Positions 7,309-15,413 of a stretch of DNA of 49,073 bases are shown here, piece by piece. How positions within the stretch are numbered: position 1 is the stretch's first letter; the number at the start of each line of letters is the position of its first letter. The position numbers and the translations under genes were made by a program. The notes beneath the pieces are model-generated. The model saw only the letters and a program-made list of their open reading frames with translations. It did not search any database and was not told the origin of the DNA. Source of the DNA: Deltaproteobacteria bacterium (GTDB lineage Bacteria > Desulfobacterota > DSM-4660 > Desulfatiglandales > Desulfatiglandaceae); the NCBI GenBank assembly GCA_021737785.1, contig JAIPDI010000041.1:1-49073 (forward strand). Direction: 5' to 3'.

Positions 7309-7665
7309 ATGAACTGCGAAAAGTGTAACGCCGTGATCGAAGCGGGAGAGGAGAGGGAGTATTTCGGGCAGATCTTGTGTGAGGACTGTTATATGGATGC
7401 ATTATCCCCGGCCAAGGCCTGCGACCCCTGGGCAGTGTATACGGCCAAATCCATCAAGGAGCAGCCCGGAGCCGCCCAGCTCACGCCGGTCCAGGAAGAG
7501 ATCCTCAAAATACTGGAAGAGACGGGCGGCATCGAGCCTGGGGCCCTGGCCCGGCGGCTGGAATTAAAACCCTCGGACCTGGAAAGGGAGATCGCGGCCC
7601 TCCGGCACATGGAGAAGGTGCGGGGGGAGATGCGGGATGGGAGGAAGGTGGTGATCCTCTGGTGA
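7309..7665 (+). CDS. Small zinc-finger / winged-helix protein
   Basis: 118 residues, ATG preceded by AGGAGGG. The N-terminus has two CxxC pairs (C3, C6, C24, C27), a LIM- or zinc-ribbon-like knuckle. The C-terminal half (about 60-118) looks like a winged helix (VQEEILKILEETGGIEPGALARRL) and ends in a basic strand. Such small proteins are probably DNA-binding regulators. It precedes the flavoprotein-like gene by about 60 bases on the same strand, so the two may be co-transcribed. No named family is assigned. Confidence 0.65.
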   Translation: MNCEKCNAVIEAGEEREYFGQILCEDCYMDALSPAKACDPWAVYTAKSIKEQPGAAQLTPVQEEILKILEETGGIEPGALARRLELKPSDLEREIAALRHMEKVRGEMRDGRKVVILW

Positions 7666-7723
7666 AGGCCGGAGAATCCGTGATGAGTGGAAAGACATCA
7701 ACCCATAGCCAAGGAGGAGGATC

Positions 7724-8128
7724 ATGAATCGCAACGAAGTCATGGAGCTGTTCAACAAGCGGCCGCGGATCGGAACCTTGAGCACGGCAAACCAAAGAGG
7801 CGAGGTGAATGTCGCCGTGTTCGGATCACCGCAGATGATCGACGAGAATACCGTGGTCATGGGGATGGGCAAGAATCGATCCTTTAACAACCTGCAGGAA
7901 AACCCCCATGCTGTCTTTATTGTGATGGAACCGGGCGATACCCTCATGGATTGGAAAGGCGCCAGGGTCTATCTGGAGGCCCTGGACGTGGAAACCGGGG
8001 GCGGGTTTTACGAGCAGATTAAGGAGAATATCACCAAGGTGGCCGGGAAGGCGGCCGGAGACATGATCCACGCAGCCATCCGGTTCAAGATTGCCGAGGT
8101 CAGGCCGATTGTGGATGTGGGGAGTTAG
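7724..8128 (+). CDS. Pyridoxamine 5'-phosphate oxidase-like flavoprotein
   Basis: 134 residues, with GGAGGAGG just upstream of ATG. The sequence follows the split-barrel FMN-binding fold: an N-terminal helix, then IGTLSTANQRGEVNVAVFG, then MGMGKNRSFNNLQENPHAVF, which is the usual FMN-contact and strand pattern of the PNPOx-like superfamily. Members bind FMN, F420 or haem and often reduce small molecules. The precise substrate cannot be told. It probably shares a transcript with the preceding zinc-finger protein. Confidence 0.75.
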   Translation: MNRNEVMELFNKRPRIGTLSTANQRGEVNVAVFGSPQMIDENTVVMGMGKNRSFNNLQENPHAVFIVMEPGDTLMDWKGARVYLEALDVETGGGFYEQIKENITKVAGKAAGDMIHAAIRFKIAEVRPIVDVGS

Positions 8129-8138
8129 GCCCTCTGGT

Positions 8139-8170
8139 TGAACCGCAAAGACGCGAAGTACGCGAAGAGG
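8139..8170. repeat. Octamer-type dispersed repeat
   Basis: The segment ggttgaaccgcaaagacgcgaagtacgcgaag shows an 8-base period (cgcaaaga/cgcgaagt/acgcgaag) and belongs to the same family as the cores of R1 (5111) and R2 (7110). It begins 11 bases past the stop of the flavoprotein gene. Confidence 0.6.
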
Positions 8171-8341
8171 GTTTTGGTGGGTTTGTTCTGATCCTGGAAG
8201 AAAGGCCCCAGCGAAATGCGCTTCGCTGTCATTTGCATGAATTTCACGAGGCTCAGGATCTGAACAGCCCCAGCCCTGACGGGCGATGAACGCTTATAAG
8301 GATTGCAGATCCCTGGGGACCGATCTCACCTCATCCACCCA

Positions 8342-8644
8342 TCAGATCCCTTCCTGGTCTTGCAGGAGCTGAATGGATTTCAGCACTTCGCTCTTTTCAA
8401 CCAACTGGTTGGTGATGTATTTGTGAAGGATCATGCTGATGAGCGTCTGATAGGGGATCCCATCATTTTCGGCCTTTTCTTTAAGCTTTTCAAGGTCAAA
8501 CTCAGCGATTCTCAGGCTGATGGCCCTATTCTTTTTGGCCCGGCCGAGAATCGACTCAACCCGTTTCCGTTTGTCACCTGACACCGGCACCATGGAATCC
8601 ACGCTGTTTTCAATAGCCCGTTCTTCATTGGTTAGAGTCTTCAT
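8342..8644 (-). CDS. Ribbon-helix-helix antitoxin (BrnA-like)
   Basis: 100 residues from ATG at 8644, chosen because GGAGGGAAAC lies directly upstream. The middle (RAKKNRAISLRIAEFDLEKL) is a CopG/ribbon-helix-helix-type DNA-binding element followed by helices (GIPYQTLISMILHKY), as in antitoxins paired with BrnT-like toxins. It overlaps the upstream toxin gene by 20 bases, so the order is toxin first, then antitoxin, as in brnTA. Confidence 0.7.
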   Translation of the reverse strand: MKTLTNEERAIENSVDSMVPVSGDKRKRVESILGRAKKNRAISLRIAEFDLEKLKEKAENDGIPYQTLISMILHKYITNQLVEKSEVLKSIQLLQDQEGI

Positions 8645-8906
8645 GTTTCCCTCCATATCTGCCATGAAATTTTCTACTTGGAAAGGCGGTTTTCAGGACG
8701 ATCCTGTCTTTGTCATCCATCAGGAATGGAACCACCCATGTGTAGTCATGGATATTCAGTAAAAACACCATCTGGTTGTCTCTGCTTGGATTCTCAAGGA
8801 TTTCTAAGTAGCTGTTATCCATTATCCTGTCGGCGATCTCTTCAAAAGAAATTCCCCGGTTGGCTTGAAGCCAAATATTTTTCGCCTTGTCCCAGATGAT
8901 GTCCAT
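8625..8906 (-). CDS. BrnT-like ribonuclease toxin
   Basis: 93 residues. The N-terminus IIWDKAKNIWL followed by GISFEEIADRI fits the 'EWDPAK...HGVSFEEA' signature of BrnT toxins, small RelE-fold ribonucleases. The C-terminal RIVLKTAFPSRK segment corresponds to the last strand and basic patch. The pairing with a ribbon-helix-helix gene overlapping its end supports the call. It is more diverged than typical BrnT, so activity is uncertain. Confidence 0.65.
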   Translation of the reverse strand: MDIIWDKAKNIWLQANRGISFEEIADRIMDNSYLEILENPSRDNQMVFLLNIHDYTWVVPFLMDDKDRIVLKTAFPSRKFHGRYGGKHEDSNQ

Positions 8907-9042
8907 GGTAATATTTTAATGGGCCGTATATACATTGTCAATTCATTTGAATGCGGAAACCGCTAAAACCGCTGGATCTCATGTTGAAAGGGCGAACAAA
9001 ATGTGGTTAACTGTGGCCGTAAACAGAAAGGAGAACACGTGA

Positions 9043-9429
9043 ATGGCTGAGGCGGAAGGGAAGATCTTTGAATACGAGGGCCCGGAAAAGATCCGGACCG
9101 ATTTTCTGGAGACATTTGCGTTTGACAGTCCCCATCAATACATCAAAACAGAGACGCGTGAACTGATCGCCGCCTGCCCCTTCAGCGGGCTCCCGGACGT
9201 GGGCCGTCTGATTATCGAGTATTATCCTGAAGGGGGGAAATGCATCGAGCTGAAATCCCTTAAATATTATGTGGTCAGCTTCCGGACGGTGGGTCTGTTT
9301 CAGGAGGGCGTGACCAAACGGATCTACACTGACCTGAAGGAGACCTTGTCCACGAACCGGTTGAAGGTGACCACCATCTACAATACGCGCGGGGGGTTTG
9401 ACACCACCTGCAGCGAAGGATCTTTATAG
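9043..9429 (+). CDS. queF: NADPH-dependent 7-cyano-7-deazaguanine reductase QueF
   Basis: 128 residues, the short unimodular form. QueF reduces preQ0 to preQ1 in queuosine tRNA modification. The nucleophile C45 in [10 protein letters not shown] and the general acid D52, seven residues later, are present, as is the NADPH motif ELKSLKYY (69-76). The Bacillus enzyme has His-Glu in its 'FHE' segment; here the motif reads FQE (Q87-E88). AGGAG lies about nine bases before ATG. The gene stands alone and converges on the M16 protease gene. Confidence 0.9.
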   Translation: MAEAEGKIFEYEGPEKIRTDFLETFAFDSPHQYIKTETRELIAACPFSGLPDVGRLIIEYYPEGGKCIELKSLKYYVVSFRTVGLFQEGVTKRIYTDLKETLSTNRLKVTTIYNTRGGFDTTCSEGSL

Positions 9430-9552
9430 GAGCTAAAAGCTGGAAGCTCAAAGCTGAAAGCCTTCTTTAATATCCTCCTCACACCCGCTTCGCTCGAGTT
9501 CACAGAGATCACCGAGATGAAATCCTCTGTGCCTCTGTGTGCTCTGTGAGAG
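9430..9552. repeat. Heptamer and octamer repeat block at queF / M16 protease ends
   Basis: Bases 9432-9462 run in seven-base steps (gctaaaa, gctggaa, gctcaaa, gctgaaa). Bases 9499-9552 run in eight-base steps, first cacagaga then inverted as ctctgtgc/ctctgtgt/gctctgtg. The second block lies inside the last codons of the M16 protease gene and contains its stop codon. Confidence 0.7.
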
Positions 9553-12253
9553 ATCCAGCTTGCGTGGGGCCGTCACCGGGTCCCACGGTGACCAGCACAT
9601 ATCTGTCCGGAAGGATGATCTCTTGGGCTGCATGGCGGATATCCTCCAGGGTGACCGCCTCAATGTCCCTGATGTGGTCAGGGAGGTGGTTGTAGCCCAG
9701 GCCGTAGAGTTCGTCCAGGGTCATCTGCATGGCCTGACTCCCGTTGGTCTGAAGTCCTATTTGGAGGTTCCCCAAAAGATAGCTCTTGGCCGCCGCCAGT
9801 TCCTTTTCTGTCAACCCTTCTTCCCTGATCCGCGCCATTTCTTCGAAAATCCCCTTTGCGGCGGCCTCCACTTTGGCGGGATCCGTTGCCATGTAGGCGC
9901 CGAAGGCCCCGGTTTCAAGGCCCGGACTCCTGAATGCCATGACCGCATAGGCCAGACTCTGCCTGTCCCTCAGCTCGGTGAACAACCTTCCCCCCTGACC
10001 GGCCAGGGCCGTCTTGATGAGCGACATGGGGGCATCGAGCCGGGTCCCGACCCCTGCCCCCAGATATCCCACCACCAGATGGGTCTGGGCCCCCGGCCGC
10101 TGGATATGGGCCATCCGGGCCTGTTTGAGGGGAGGTTCCGCCGGGATATGGGGGAGTTTCCTGTCTGTGGGCGAAAAGGTGGCGAAGAGGGTCTTTACAT
10201 AAGGGATCACCTGGTCCGTGTTCAGGTCTCCCACAATGGTCAGGACCAGATTGGAGGGGATGGCCACGGATTGGTACCATGTTTCAAGGTCTGACCGGGA
10301 AATGGATGAAATGGTCTCCGGGGTCCCTGACTGGGGGTGTCCGTAGGGATAATTGGGATACAGGGTTTCATAAAACAGGTCGAACAGCTCCCGGGTGGGC
10401 CGGTCCTTCTTGGCCTTGATGCCCGCGAGGATGTCCTCCCTGACCTTGTCGATTTCGGACGGGGGAAAGGCCGGGTTGAGGAGCACGTCGGCCAGGAGTT
10501 CCAGCCCGGCGTAGAGGTCTTTGCTCAGAAACCTCCCTGAAGCGCCGAGGCTGTTCCTCCCTGAAAACCCGTTCAATCTCCCTGCCCACGATTCCACGGT
10601 GGCGGCGATCTGGGCCGCGGTCCGCTCCTGGGTCCCCCGGGTCAGCATGGCGGCGGTAAACCCGGAGATGCCCCACTTGCCCGGGGTCTCCAGCCGCGTT
10701 CCCCCCAGAAAGGCGGCGGTCATGGATACCCCTGGAATGCCATGATCCTCTTTTAAGATCAGCCGCATGCCGTTTGGAAGGACCTCCATGACGGGCTTGG
10801 GTTCCTTTTCGGACTTTTTGACGACGTCCTGTAAGGCTTCCGCTTCCGGCGGTGTAAACATGGCCGCGATGGCCTGGTTTTCCAGGGCGATCCGGGTCCC
10901 CTCGGGGGCCATGATCCCGATAGTGAGATTTTCCGGTTTCAAATAGGTGCGGGCGACCCGGAGAATATCGGCCCGGGTCACCTTTTGGATCCGCTCCGTA
11001 TAGCTGTCCGCGTGATACATATCGCCGGTCATGGTCTGAAAAAACGCCAGGGTCCGGGCCTGTCCTCCCATGTCTTCCATATCAAAGACAAAATCGGCCT
11101 CGGAAATGGTCCTGGCCTGGGCCAACTCGGCATCGGAGACCGGCTCCGCGGCAATCCTGGAGATCTCCTCCCCGATGGCCCTGAGCGCGGGGTCCAGCTT
11201 GTCAGGACCGAGGGCCGCATCCAGGGAGAAGAGGCCCGGGTCTTCCAGGGCATAGGTCCCCGCATCCACGCTGTATACCAAATTGGCATCCATTTTAAGG
11301 CGGGTATAGAGTCTGGAACTCTTGCCGTGGTCCAGTATGGTTTCAAGGACATTCAGGGGGTAGATATCTTCGTGGTTCAAGGAGGGGATGTGCCAGACCA
11401 GATTCAGGTAGACCTGCTGGACCGGGTCGTTCTTGACGACCTTCCTGAGCCCTGTCTGGGGGGGCTCCTGGGGCCTGTCAGGGGCCTTTCCGGTCCTTTC
11501 GGGAAAATCCTTGACCAGGGCCGTGATGGTCTTGAGCGCCTTTTCCGTGTCAAAGTCCCCCACTGCCGCCAGCACCATGTTGCGGGGGGTGTACCATTTG
11601 TCCATATAATTGAGAATCGCCTGGCGATCAAAGGAACGGATCGTCTCTTCGGTTCCGATGATCGGCCGCCCATAAGGGTGCGCCTGATAGGAGAGGGCCA
11701 TCAGGTCCCACGCCAACTGCGTCTCAGGAATATCCAGGGAACGCCGGTATTCCTCCAGGACCACCTCCTTTTCCCGTTCCAGCTCCTCAGGGTCGAACAG
11801 GGAGTGCTGGACCGCGTCCAGGAGGACGCCCAGGCCCGTATCAAACTCGGCGCTGGGGATCTCCACAAAATAGACGGTCCTGTCAAAGGAGGTGTACGCA
11901 TTGATACGGCCCCCGGCGGACTCGATGGCCCTGGCGATCTCTCCGGTGGCCCTGGACGGGGTGCCCTTGAAGATCATGTGTTCAATGAGATGGGTGATCC
12001 CTGCCTCTTCAGCGGTTTCATTGGCGCTTCCGGTCTTGACCCAGACCTGGATGGCCGCCACGGGCGCGCTCTTGTCCTGTTTGAGAATGACGGTCAATCC
12101 GTTATCCAGGGTGAATCGTTGGGCCCCGTCCGTCACCGAGGCGGCATGAAGCCGGGCGGTGAGGAAAAGGATGAGAATGACCCAGAACATCTGCATGAGG
12201 AGCGCGTGGCGATGGCGCAACCGTGCCTTGATTTTTTTATTCAGAATTTTCAA
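9509..12253 (-). CDS. M16 family zinc metallopeptidase, two-module, exported
   Basis: 914 residues. Residues 1-38 form a signal peptide (basic start, hydrophobic LILFLTA, cleavage near LHAAS). The first M16 module carries the inverted zinc motif HLIEH (88-92) and the downstream acidic EEYRRSL segment; the second module lacks HxxEH, as expected for the inactive half that closes the chamber. Homologues are periplasmic pitrilysin-like proteases that degrade peptides. The start ATG is at 12253. The last 14-15 codons (from SLTEHTEAQR) are encoded by an octameric intergenic repeat, so the natural C-terminus has been extended or replaced. It is divergent from nrdJ. Confidence 0.88.
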   Translation of the reverse strand: MKILNKKIKARLRHRHALLMQMFWVILILFLTARLHAASVTDGAQRFTLDNGLTVILKQDKSAPVAAIQVWVKTGSANETAEEAGITHLIEHMIFKGTPSRATGEIARAIESAGGRINAYTSFDRTVYFVEIPSAEFDTGLGVLLDAVQHSLFDPEELEREKEVVLEEYRRSLDIPETQLAWDLMALSYQAHPYGRPIIGTEETIRSFDRQAILNYMDKWYTPRNMVLAAVGDFDTEKALKTITALVKDFPERTGKAPDRPQEPPQTGLRKVVKNDPVQQVYLNLVWHIPSLNHEDIYPLNVLETILDHGKSSRLYTRLKMDANLVYSVDAGTYALEDPGLFSLDAALGPDKLDPALRAIGEEISRIAAEPVSDAELAQARTISEADFVFDMEDMGGQARTLAFFQTMTGDMYHADSYTERIQKVTRADILRVARTYLKPENLTIGIMAPEGTRIALENQAIAAMFTPPEAEALQDVVKKSEKEPKPVMEVLPNGMRLILKEDHGIPGVSMTAAFLGGTRLETPGKWGISGFTAAMLTRGTQERTAAQIAATVESWAGRLNGFSGRNSLGASGRFLSKDLYAGLELLADVLLNPAFPPSEIDKVREDILAGIKAKKDRPTRELFDLFYETLYPNYPYGHPQSGTPETISSISRSDLETWYQSVAIPSNLVLTIVGDLNTDQVIPYVKTLFATFSPTDRKLPHIPAEPPLKQARMAHIQRPGAQTHLVVGYLGAGVGTRLDAPMSLIKTALAGQGGRLFTELRDRQSLAYAVMAFRSPGLETGAFGAYMATDPAKVEAAAKGIFEEMARIREEGLTEKELAAAKSYLLGNLQIGLQTNGSQAMQMTLDELYGLGYNHLPDHIRDIEAVTLEDIRHAAQEIILPDRYVLVTVGPGDGPTQAGSLTEHTEAQRISSR

Positions 12254-12303
12254 AGGATTAGCCTCCCAGCCATTTTAGGCTTAGATGTTGTATCTTTTTT
12301 TTC

Positions 12304-12331
12304 TTGACACACTATATATTGTGTATAAAAT
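12304..12331 (+). promoter_or_regulatory. Promoter of nrdJ transcript
   Basis: TTGACA (12304-12309) is a perfect -35 and TAAAAT (12326-12331) a five-of-six -10, with a 16-base spacer. It points toward nrdJ about 400 bases downstream. The spacer is filled by a palindrome that matches the NrdR box. Confidence 0.65.
12309..12324 (+). promoter_or_regulatory. NrdR box
   Basis: ACACTATATATTGTGT fits the NrdR consensus acaCwAtATaTwGtgt at every position. It lies between the -35 and -10 elements, where NrdR with bound ATP/dATP would block transcription. Only one clear box is seen; NrdR sites usually come in pairs about three helical turns apart, and no second good box was found on either side. Confidence 0.75.
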
Positions 12332-12724
12332 GAAACCCTCATTTGGTAAATGACACCATCAATTCCCTTGGCTGCTCAGCCTGCAGGCACATGGACTGCA
12401 TCAAAGCGCTCCGCCGGAAGGCGGGTGACACATCCTTCTTGCGGACATCCGAGGATCCGGATTGGGAGATTATGGATCATCTGACCGGCTTTCCGAATTT
12501 CAAGACTTGCGTGCGGCCGACAGGCGGATTTCCATTGATATTCGGCCATCCGCACGCGTTGTTTTAGTGTTAATATAATTCATTACCACACTACAGGCAA
12601 GGGCAGGACCGCACGGTGGGTCACGTTTGAAACGGATTTGTTCAATGCGAGGTCGGGGGACTCTGGTCCCCAAAGGTGAATGCAGGTCGTGGCGGGGCGT
12701 AAGTCGAATCCAAACAGGAGGAGG
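12332..12724 (+). other. Long nrdJ leader, with possible short reading frames
   Basis: About 390 bases lie between the promoter and the nrdJ ribosome site. They hold a seven-codon frame from 12330 (ATG AAA CCC ... TGA) and a 74-codon frame from a TTG at 12343 encoding a Cys-rich start (CSACRHMDC). Neither has a good ribosome site and neither is recognised. A cobalamin riboswitch was looked for because the enzyme uses B12, but no B12-box was identified by eye. Confidence 0.3.
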
Positions 12725-12730
12725 ATGTAC

Positions 12731-15229
12731 ATGGGACAGCAGGAAAAAATCTTGGTTACAGGGGAGGATTCATTTGACCTCCGCGCATACAGGTGGGATG
12801 ACGACCGGTTTTCCGATCTTCTGATCCGGACCAACCCTATCAATGCAGACCAGGCCATGGACATCAGCCGGTTCCTGCGCGAGGAGATCGCGAAGCTGGA
12901 GCTCCAGACCATTACCATGCCGATGATAGAACGTATGATCGAGGCCAAACTCCTGGAGTGGGGGCTCTCAAAGACCACGCCGATCCGTCTGGACAAGTCT
13001 ATCTTCGTAAGAAGGGGCCTTGAGCTTTCAGGAAACGCCGCCCGTGTGCTGGAGCGGCGGTATCTCAGAAAAGACAGCGAAGGCGAGGTCATCGAAACCC
13101 CGGAAGAGATGTTTGCCAGGGTGGCCGGGCATATTGCAAAGGCCGAGAAGGCCTATGGGGGGGATGCCCGGGTAAAGGAGATGGAGGAGATCTTTTACAG
13201 GATGATGACCGAGTTCAAGTTCCTCCCCAACTCCCCGACCCTGATGAACGCCGGCCGCCGGCTCGGGCAATTGGCCGCATGCTTTGTCCTCCCGGTGAAT
13301 GACAGCATGGACGGGATTTTCGATGCCCTGAAGAATGCGGCCCTGATCCATAAATCCGGCGGCGGGACCGGTTTCTCCTTCTCGCGCCTGCGGCCCAAGA
13401 GAGCCCGGGTGGGCACCACCGGAGGGGTGGCTTCAGGTCCTGTGTCATTCATGAGGATCTTTAATACCGCCACCGAACAGGTCAAGCAGGGGGGGACCCG
13501 CAGGGGGGCCAACATGGCCATCCTCAAGGTGGATCACCCCGATATCATGGAATTTATCCACTGCAAGAAGCAGAACCGCGAACTCAACAACTTTAATATC
13601 TCAGTGGCGGTTACCGATGACTTTATGGAAAGCGCCAGGAAGGGCGTCCCCTATGACCTGAAAGATCCCCGGGACGATCGAAAGGCGGGGACCCTGGATG
13701 CCGCAGAGGTGTATGGGTCCCTGGTGACTCAGGCATGGGAGAACGGAGACCCGGGCATCGTCTTTCTGGACAAGATCAACAAGGACAATCCCACTCCGGG
13801 GCTGGGAGAGATCGAGAGCACCAATCCGTGCGGAGAGCAGCCGTTGCTCCCCCTGGAGGCGTGCAACCTGGGGTCCATTAACCTGGCCAAGTTCGTCATG
13901 CGGACCGAGGAAGGTCCCATCATCGACTATGACGGCCTCAAGGAGGTGGTCTGGTGGAGTGTCCGGTTTCTGGACGACACCATCGATATGTCCCAATACC
14001 CCCTTCCTGAAATCTCCGCCATGGTCAAGGGGAACCGCAAGATCGGTCTCGGGGTGATGGGGTTTGCCGATATGCTGTACCAGCTGCGGATCCCGTATGA
14101 TTCTGAAAAGGCCCTTGAAACGGCCGAGGCGGTCATGGGGTTCATCCAGGAGGAGTCCCACCTGGCCTCCGCTGACCTGGCCCGGGAGAGGGGGGTCTTC
14201 GGTAATTTCGACCAGAGCATATTCAAGGACCGTGAGGGATGCGCCTTTCGGAACGCCACCACCACGACCATCGCCCCCACCGGCACCCTCAGCATCATCG
14301 CCGGGTGTTCCAGCGGCATCGAGCCGCTCTTCGCCCTCAGTTTTGTCCGCAATGTCATGGACAACGACAAACTGCTGGAGGTGAACCCCCACTTTGAAAA
14401 AATCGCCAGACAAAAGGGGTTTTACAGCCCGGAATTGATGGACGCCATCGCCAGGAAGGGGAGTATCCGGGGGATGACGGAGATCCCCGAAGAGGAGAGG
14501 GCGGTCTTTGTGACGGCCCACGACATTATCCCCGAATGGCATATCCGCATGCAGGCGGCCTTTCAGAAATACACGGACAACGCCGTGTCAAAGACGGTCA
14601 ATCTCCCCCGGGACGCGACCGCCGAGGATGTCAAGAAGGTCTATGACCTGGCCTATGAGCTTCAGTGCAAGGGGGTGACCATCTACCGGGACGGGAGCAA
14701 GGAGAACCAGGTACTCTCTTTTGCCGACACGGATAAACTCCCCCAGGAGAGCGGATTCATGACCGCTGTAAAGGAGCGGCCCGAGACCCTGGAAGGCTTC
14801 ACCACCAAGATGATGACCGGCATGGGCGCCCTCTATGTGACCGTGACGGAGTACGAAGGCCGGCCCTTCGAGGTCTTCGCCACCATCGGCAAGTCAGGGA
14901 GGTCCACCACTGCAAAGACCGAGGCGATCGGCCGGCTGGTGTCCCTGGCCCTGAGGTCCGGGGTTCAGGTGGAAAAGATCGTGGAACAACTCAAAGGGAT
15001 CGGGGGCGAGCATCCGGTATTTCAAAAGGACGGCCTGGTCCTCTCCATCCCCGACGCCATCAGCAGGGTTCTTGAAAAAAGGTATATGCAGGGCCAGCCC
15101 GTGAAGCGGAATGGCGGCAGGCCCAAGAACAGCCTCCTGGGGGAAAAGTGCCCGGAGTGCGGGCAGACCATCAGTTTTGAAGAGGGGTGTATGACCTGTC
15201 ACTTCTGCGGGTTTACCAAGTGCGGGTAG
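12731..15229 (+). CDS. nrdJ: Cobalamin-dependent (class II) ribonucleotide reductase
   Basis: 832 residues from ATG at 12731; GGAGGAGG ends six bases upstream, which favours it over the ATG at 12725. The enzyme makes deoxynucleotides using adenosylcobalamin to form a thiyl radical. Seen: substrate region PNSPTLMNAG (166-175), C184 and the active-site NPCGE (365-369) with C378, and a C-terminal CPECG...CMTCHFCGFTKC zinc-ribbon-like tail that shuttles electrons. An N-terminal helical segment of about 80 residues may be a reduced ATP-cone. It needs no oxygen, which suits an anaerobe. It is preceded by an NrdR-box promoter. Confidence 0.95.
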   Translation: MGQQEKILVTGEDSFDLRAYRWDDDRFSDLLIRTNPINADQAMDISRFLREEIAKLELQTITMPMIERMIEAKLLEWGLSKTTPIRLDKSIFVRRGLELSGNAARVLERRYLRKDSEGEVIETPEEMFARVAGHIAKAEKAYGGDARVKEMEEIFYRMMTEFKFLPNSPTLMNAGRRLGQLAACFVLPVNDSMDGIFDALKNAALIHKSGGGTGFSFSRLRPKRARVGTTGGVASGPVSFMRIFNTATEQVKQGGTRRGANMAILKVDHPDIMEFIHCKKQNRELNNFNISVAVTDDFMESARKGVPYDLKDPRDDRKAGTLDAAEVYGSLVTQAWENGDPGIVFLDKINKDNPTPGLGEIESTNPCGEQPLLPLEACNLGSINLAKFVMRTEEGPIIDYDGLKEVVWWSVRFLDDTIDMSQYPLPEISAMVKGNRKIGLGVMGFADMLYQLRIPYDSEKALETAEAVMGFIQEESHLASADLARERGVFGNFDQSIFKDREGCAFRNATTTTIAPTGTLSIIAGCSSGIEPLFALSFVRNVMDNDKLLEVNPHFEKIARQKGFYSPELMDAIARKGSIRGMTEIPEEERAVFVTAHDIIPEWHIRMQAAFQKYTDNAVSKTVNLPRDATAEDVKKVYDLAYELQCKGVTIYRDGSKENQVLSFADTDKLPQESGFMTAVKERPETLEGFTTKMMTGMGALYVTVTEYEGRPFEVFATIGKSGRSTTAKTEAIGRLVSLALRSGVQVEKIVEQLKGIGGEHPVFQKDGLVLSIPDAISRVLEKRYMQGQPVKRNGGRPKNSLLGEKCPECGQTISFEEGCMTCHFCGFTKCG

Positions 15230-15239
15230 CCCCGTTCGA

Positions 15240-15413
15240 CTCGAAGCCGAAAGCCGAAAGCGGAAAGCAAGGCGCAACTATCCTCTGAGCCTTGAGCTTC
15301 CATCTTTGCGCCTCAGGCTTTCCTCGTTAAGCTCGAAGCCTGAAGCTGAAAGCTGAAAGCCGGCTTAACTATCCTCTGAGCTTTGAGCTTCCATCTTTAC
15401 GCTTCAGGCTTTC
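15240..15413. repeat. Heptamer repeats plus a 47-bp direct repeat between nrdJ and purD
   Basis: Bases 15276-15322 and 15367-15413 are 47-bp direct repeats starting aactatcctctgagc, differing at about four positions. Between and before them are seven-base steps (gaagccg/aaagccg/aaagcgg; gctgaaa). The second copy contains the purD stop codon (15404-15406). Confidence 0.75.

Noticed and set aside
5063-8170. R1, R2 and the 8139 repeat as a CRISPR array
   Set aside because: Copies are few, widely spaced, diverged and partly inverted, with no regular spacers or cas genes.
10985-12307. Long plus-strand frame of 440 codons opposite the M16 protease
   Set aside because: It is the shadow of a high-GC gene; the minus strand has a signal peptide, zinc motif and family-wide similarity.
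12335-12724. Cobalamin riboswitch upstream of nrdJ
   Set aside because: No B12-box or typical conserved cores seen by eye; class II RNR genes usually do not carry one.
13601-14542. 313-codon minus-strand frame opposite nrdJ
   Set aside because: Overlaps the catalytic core of nrdJ and shows no recognisable domain.
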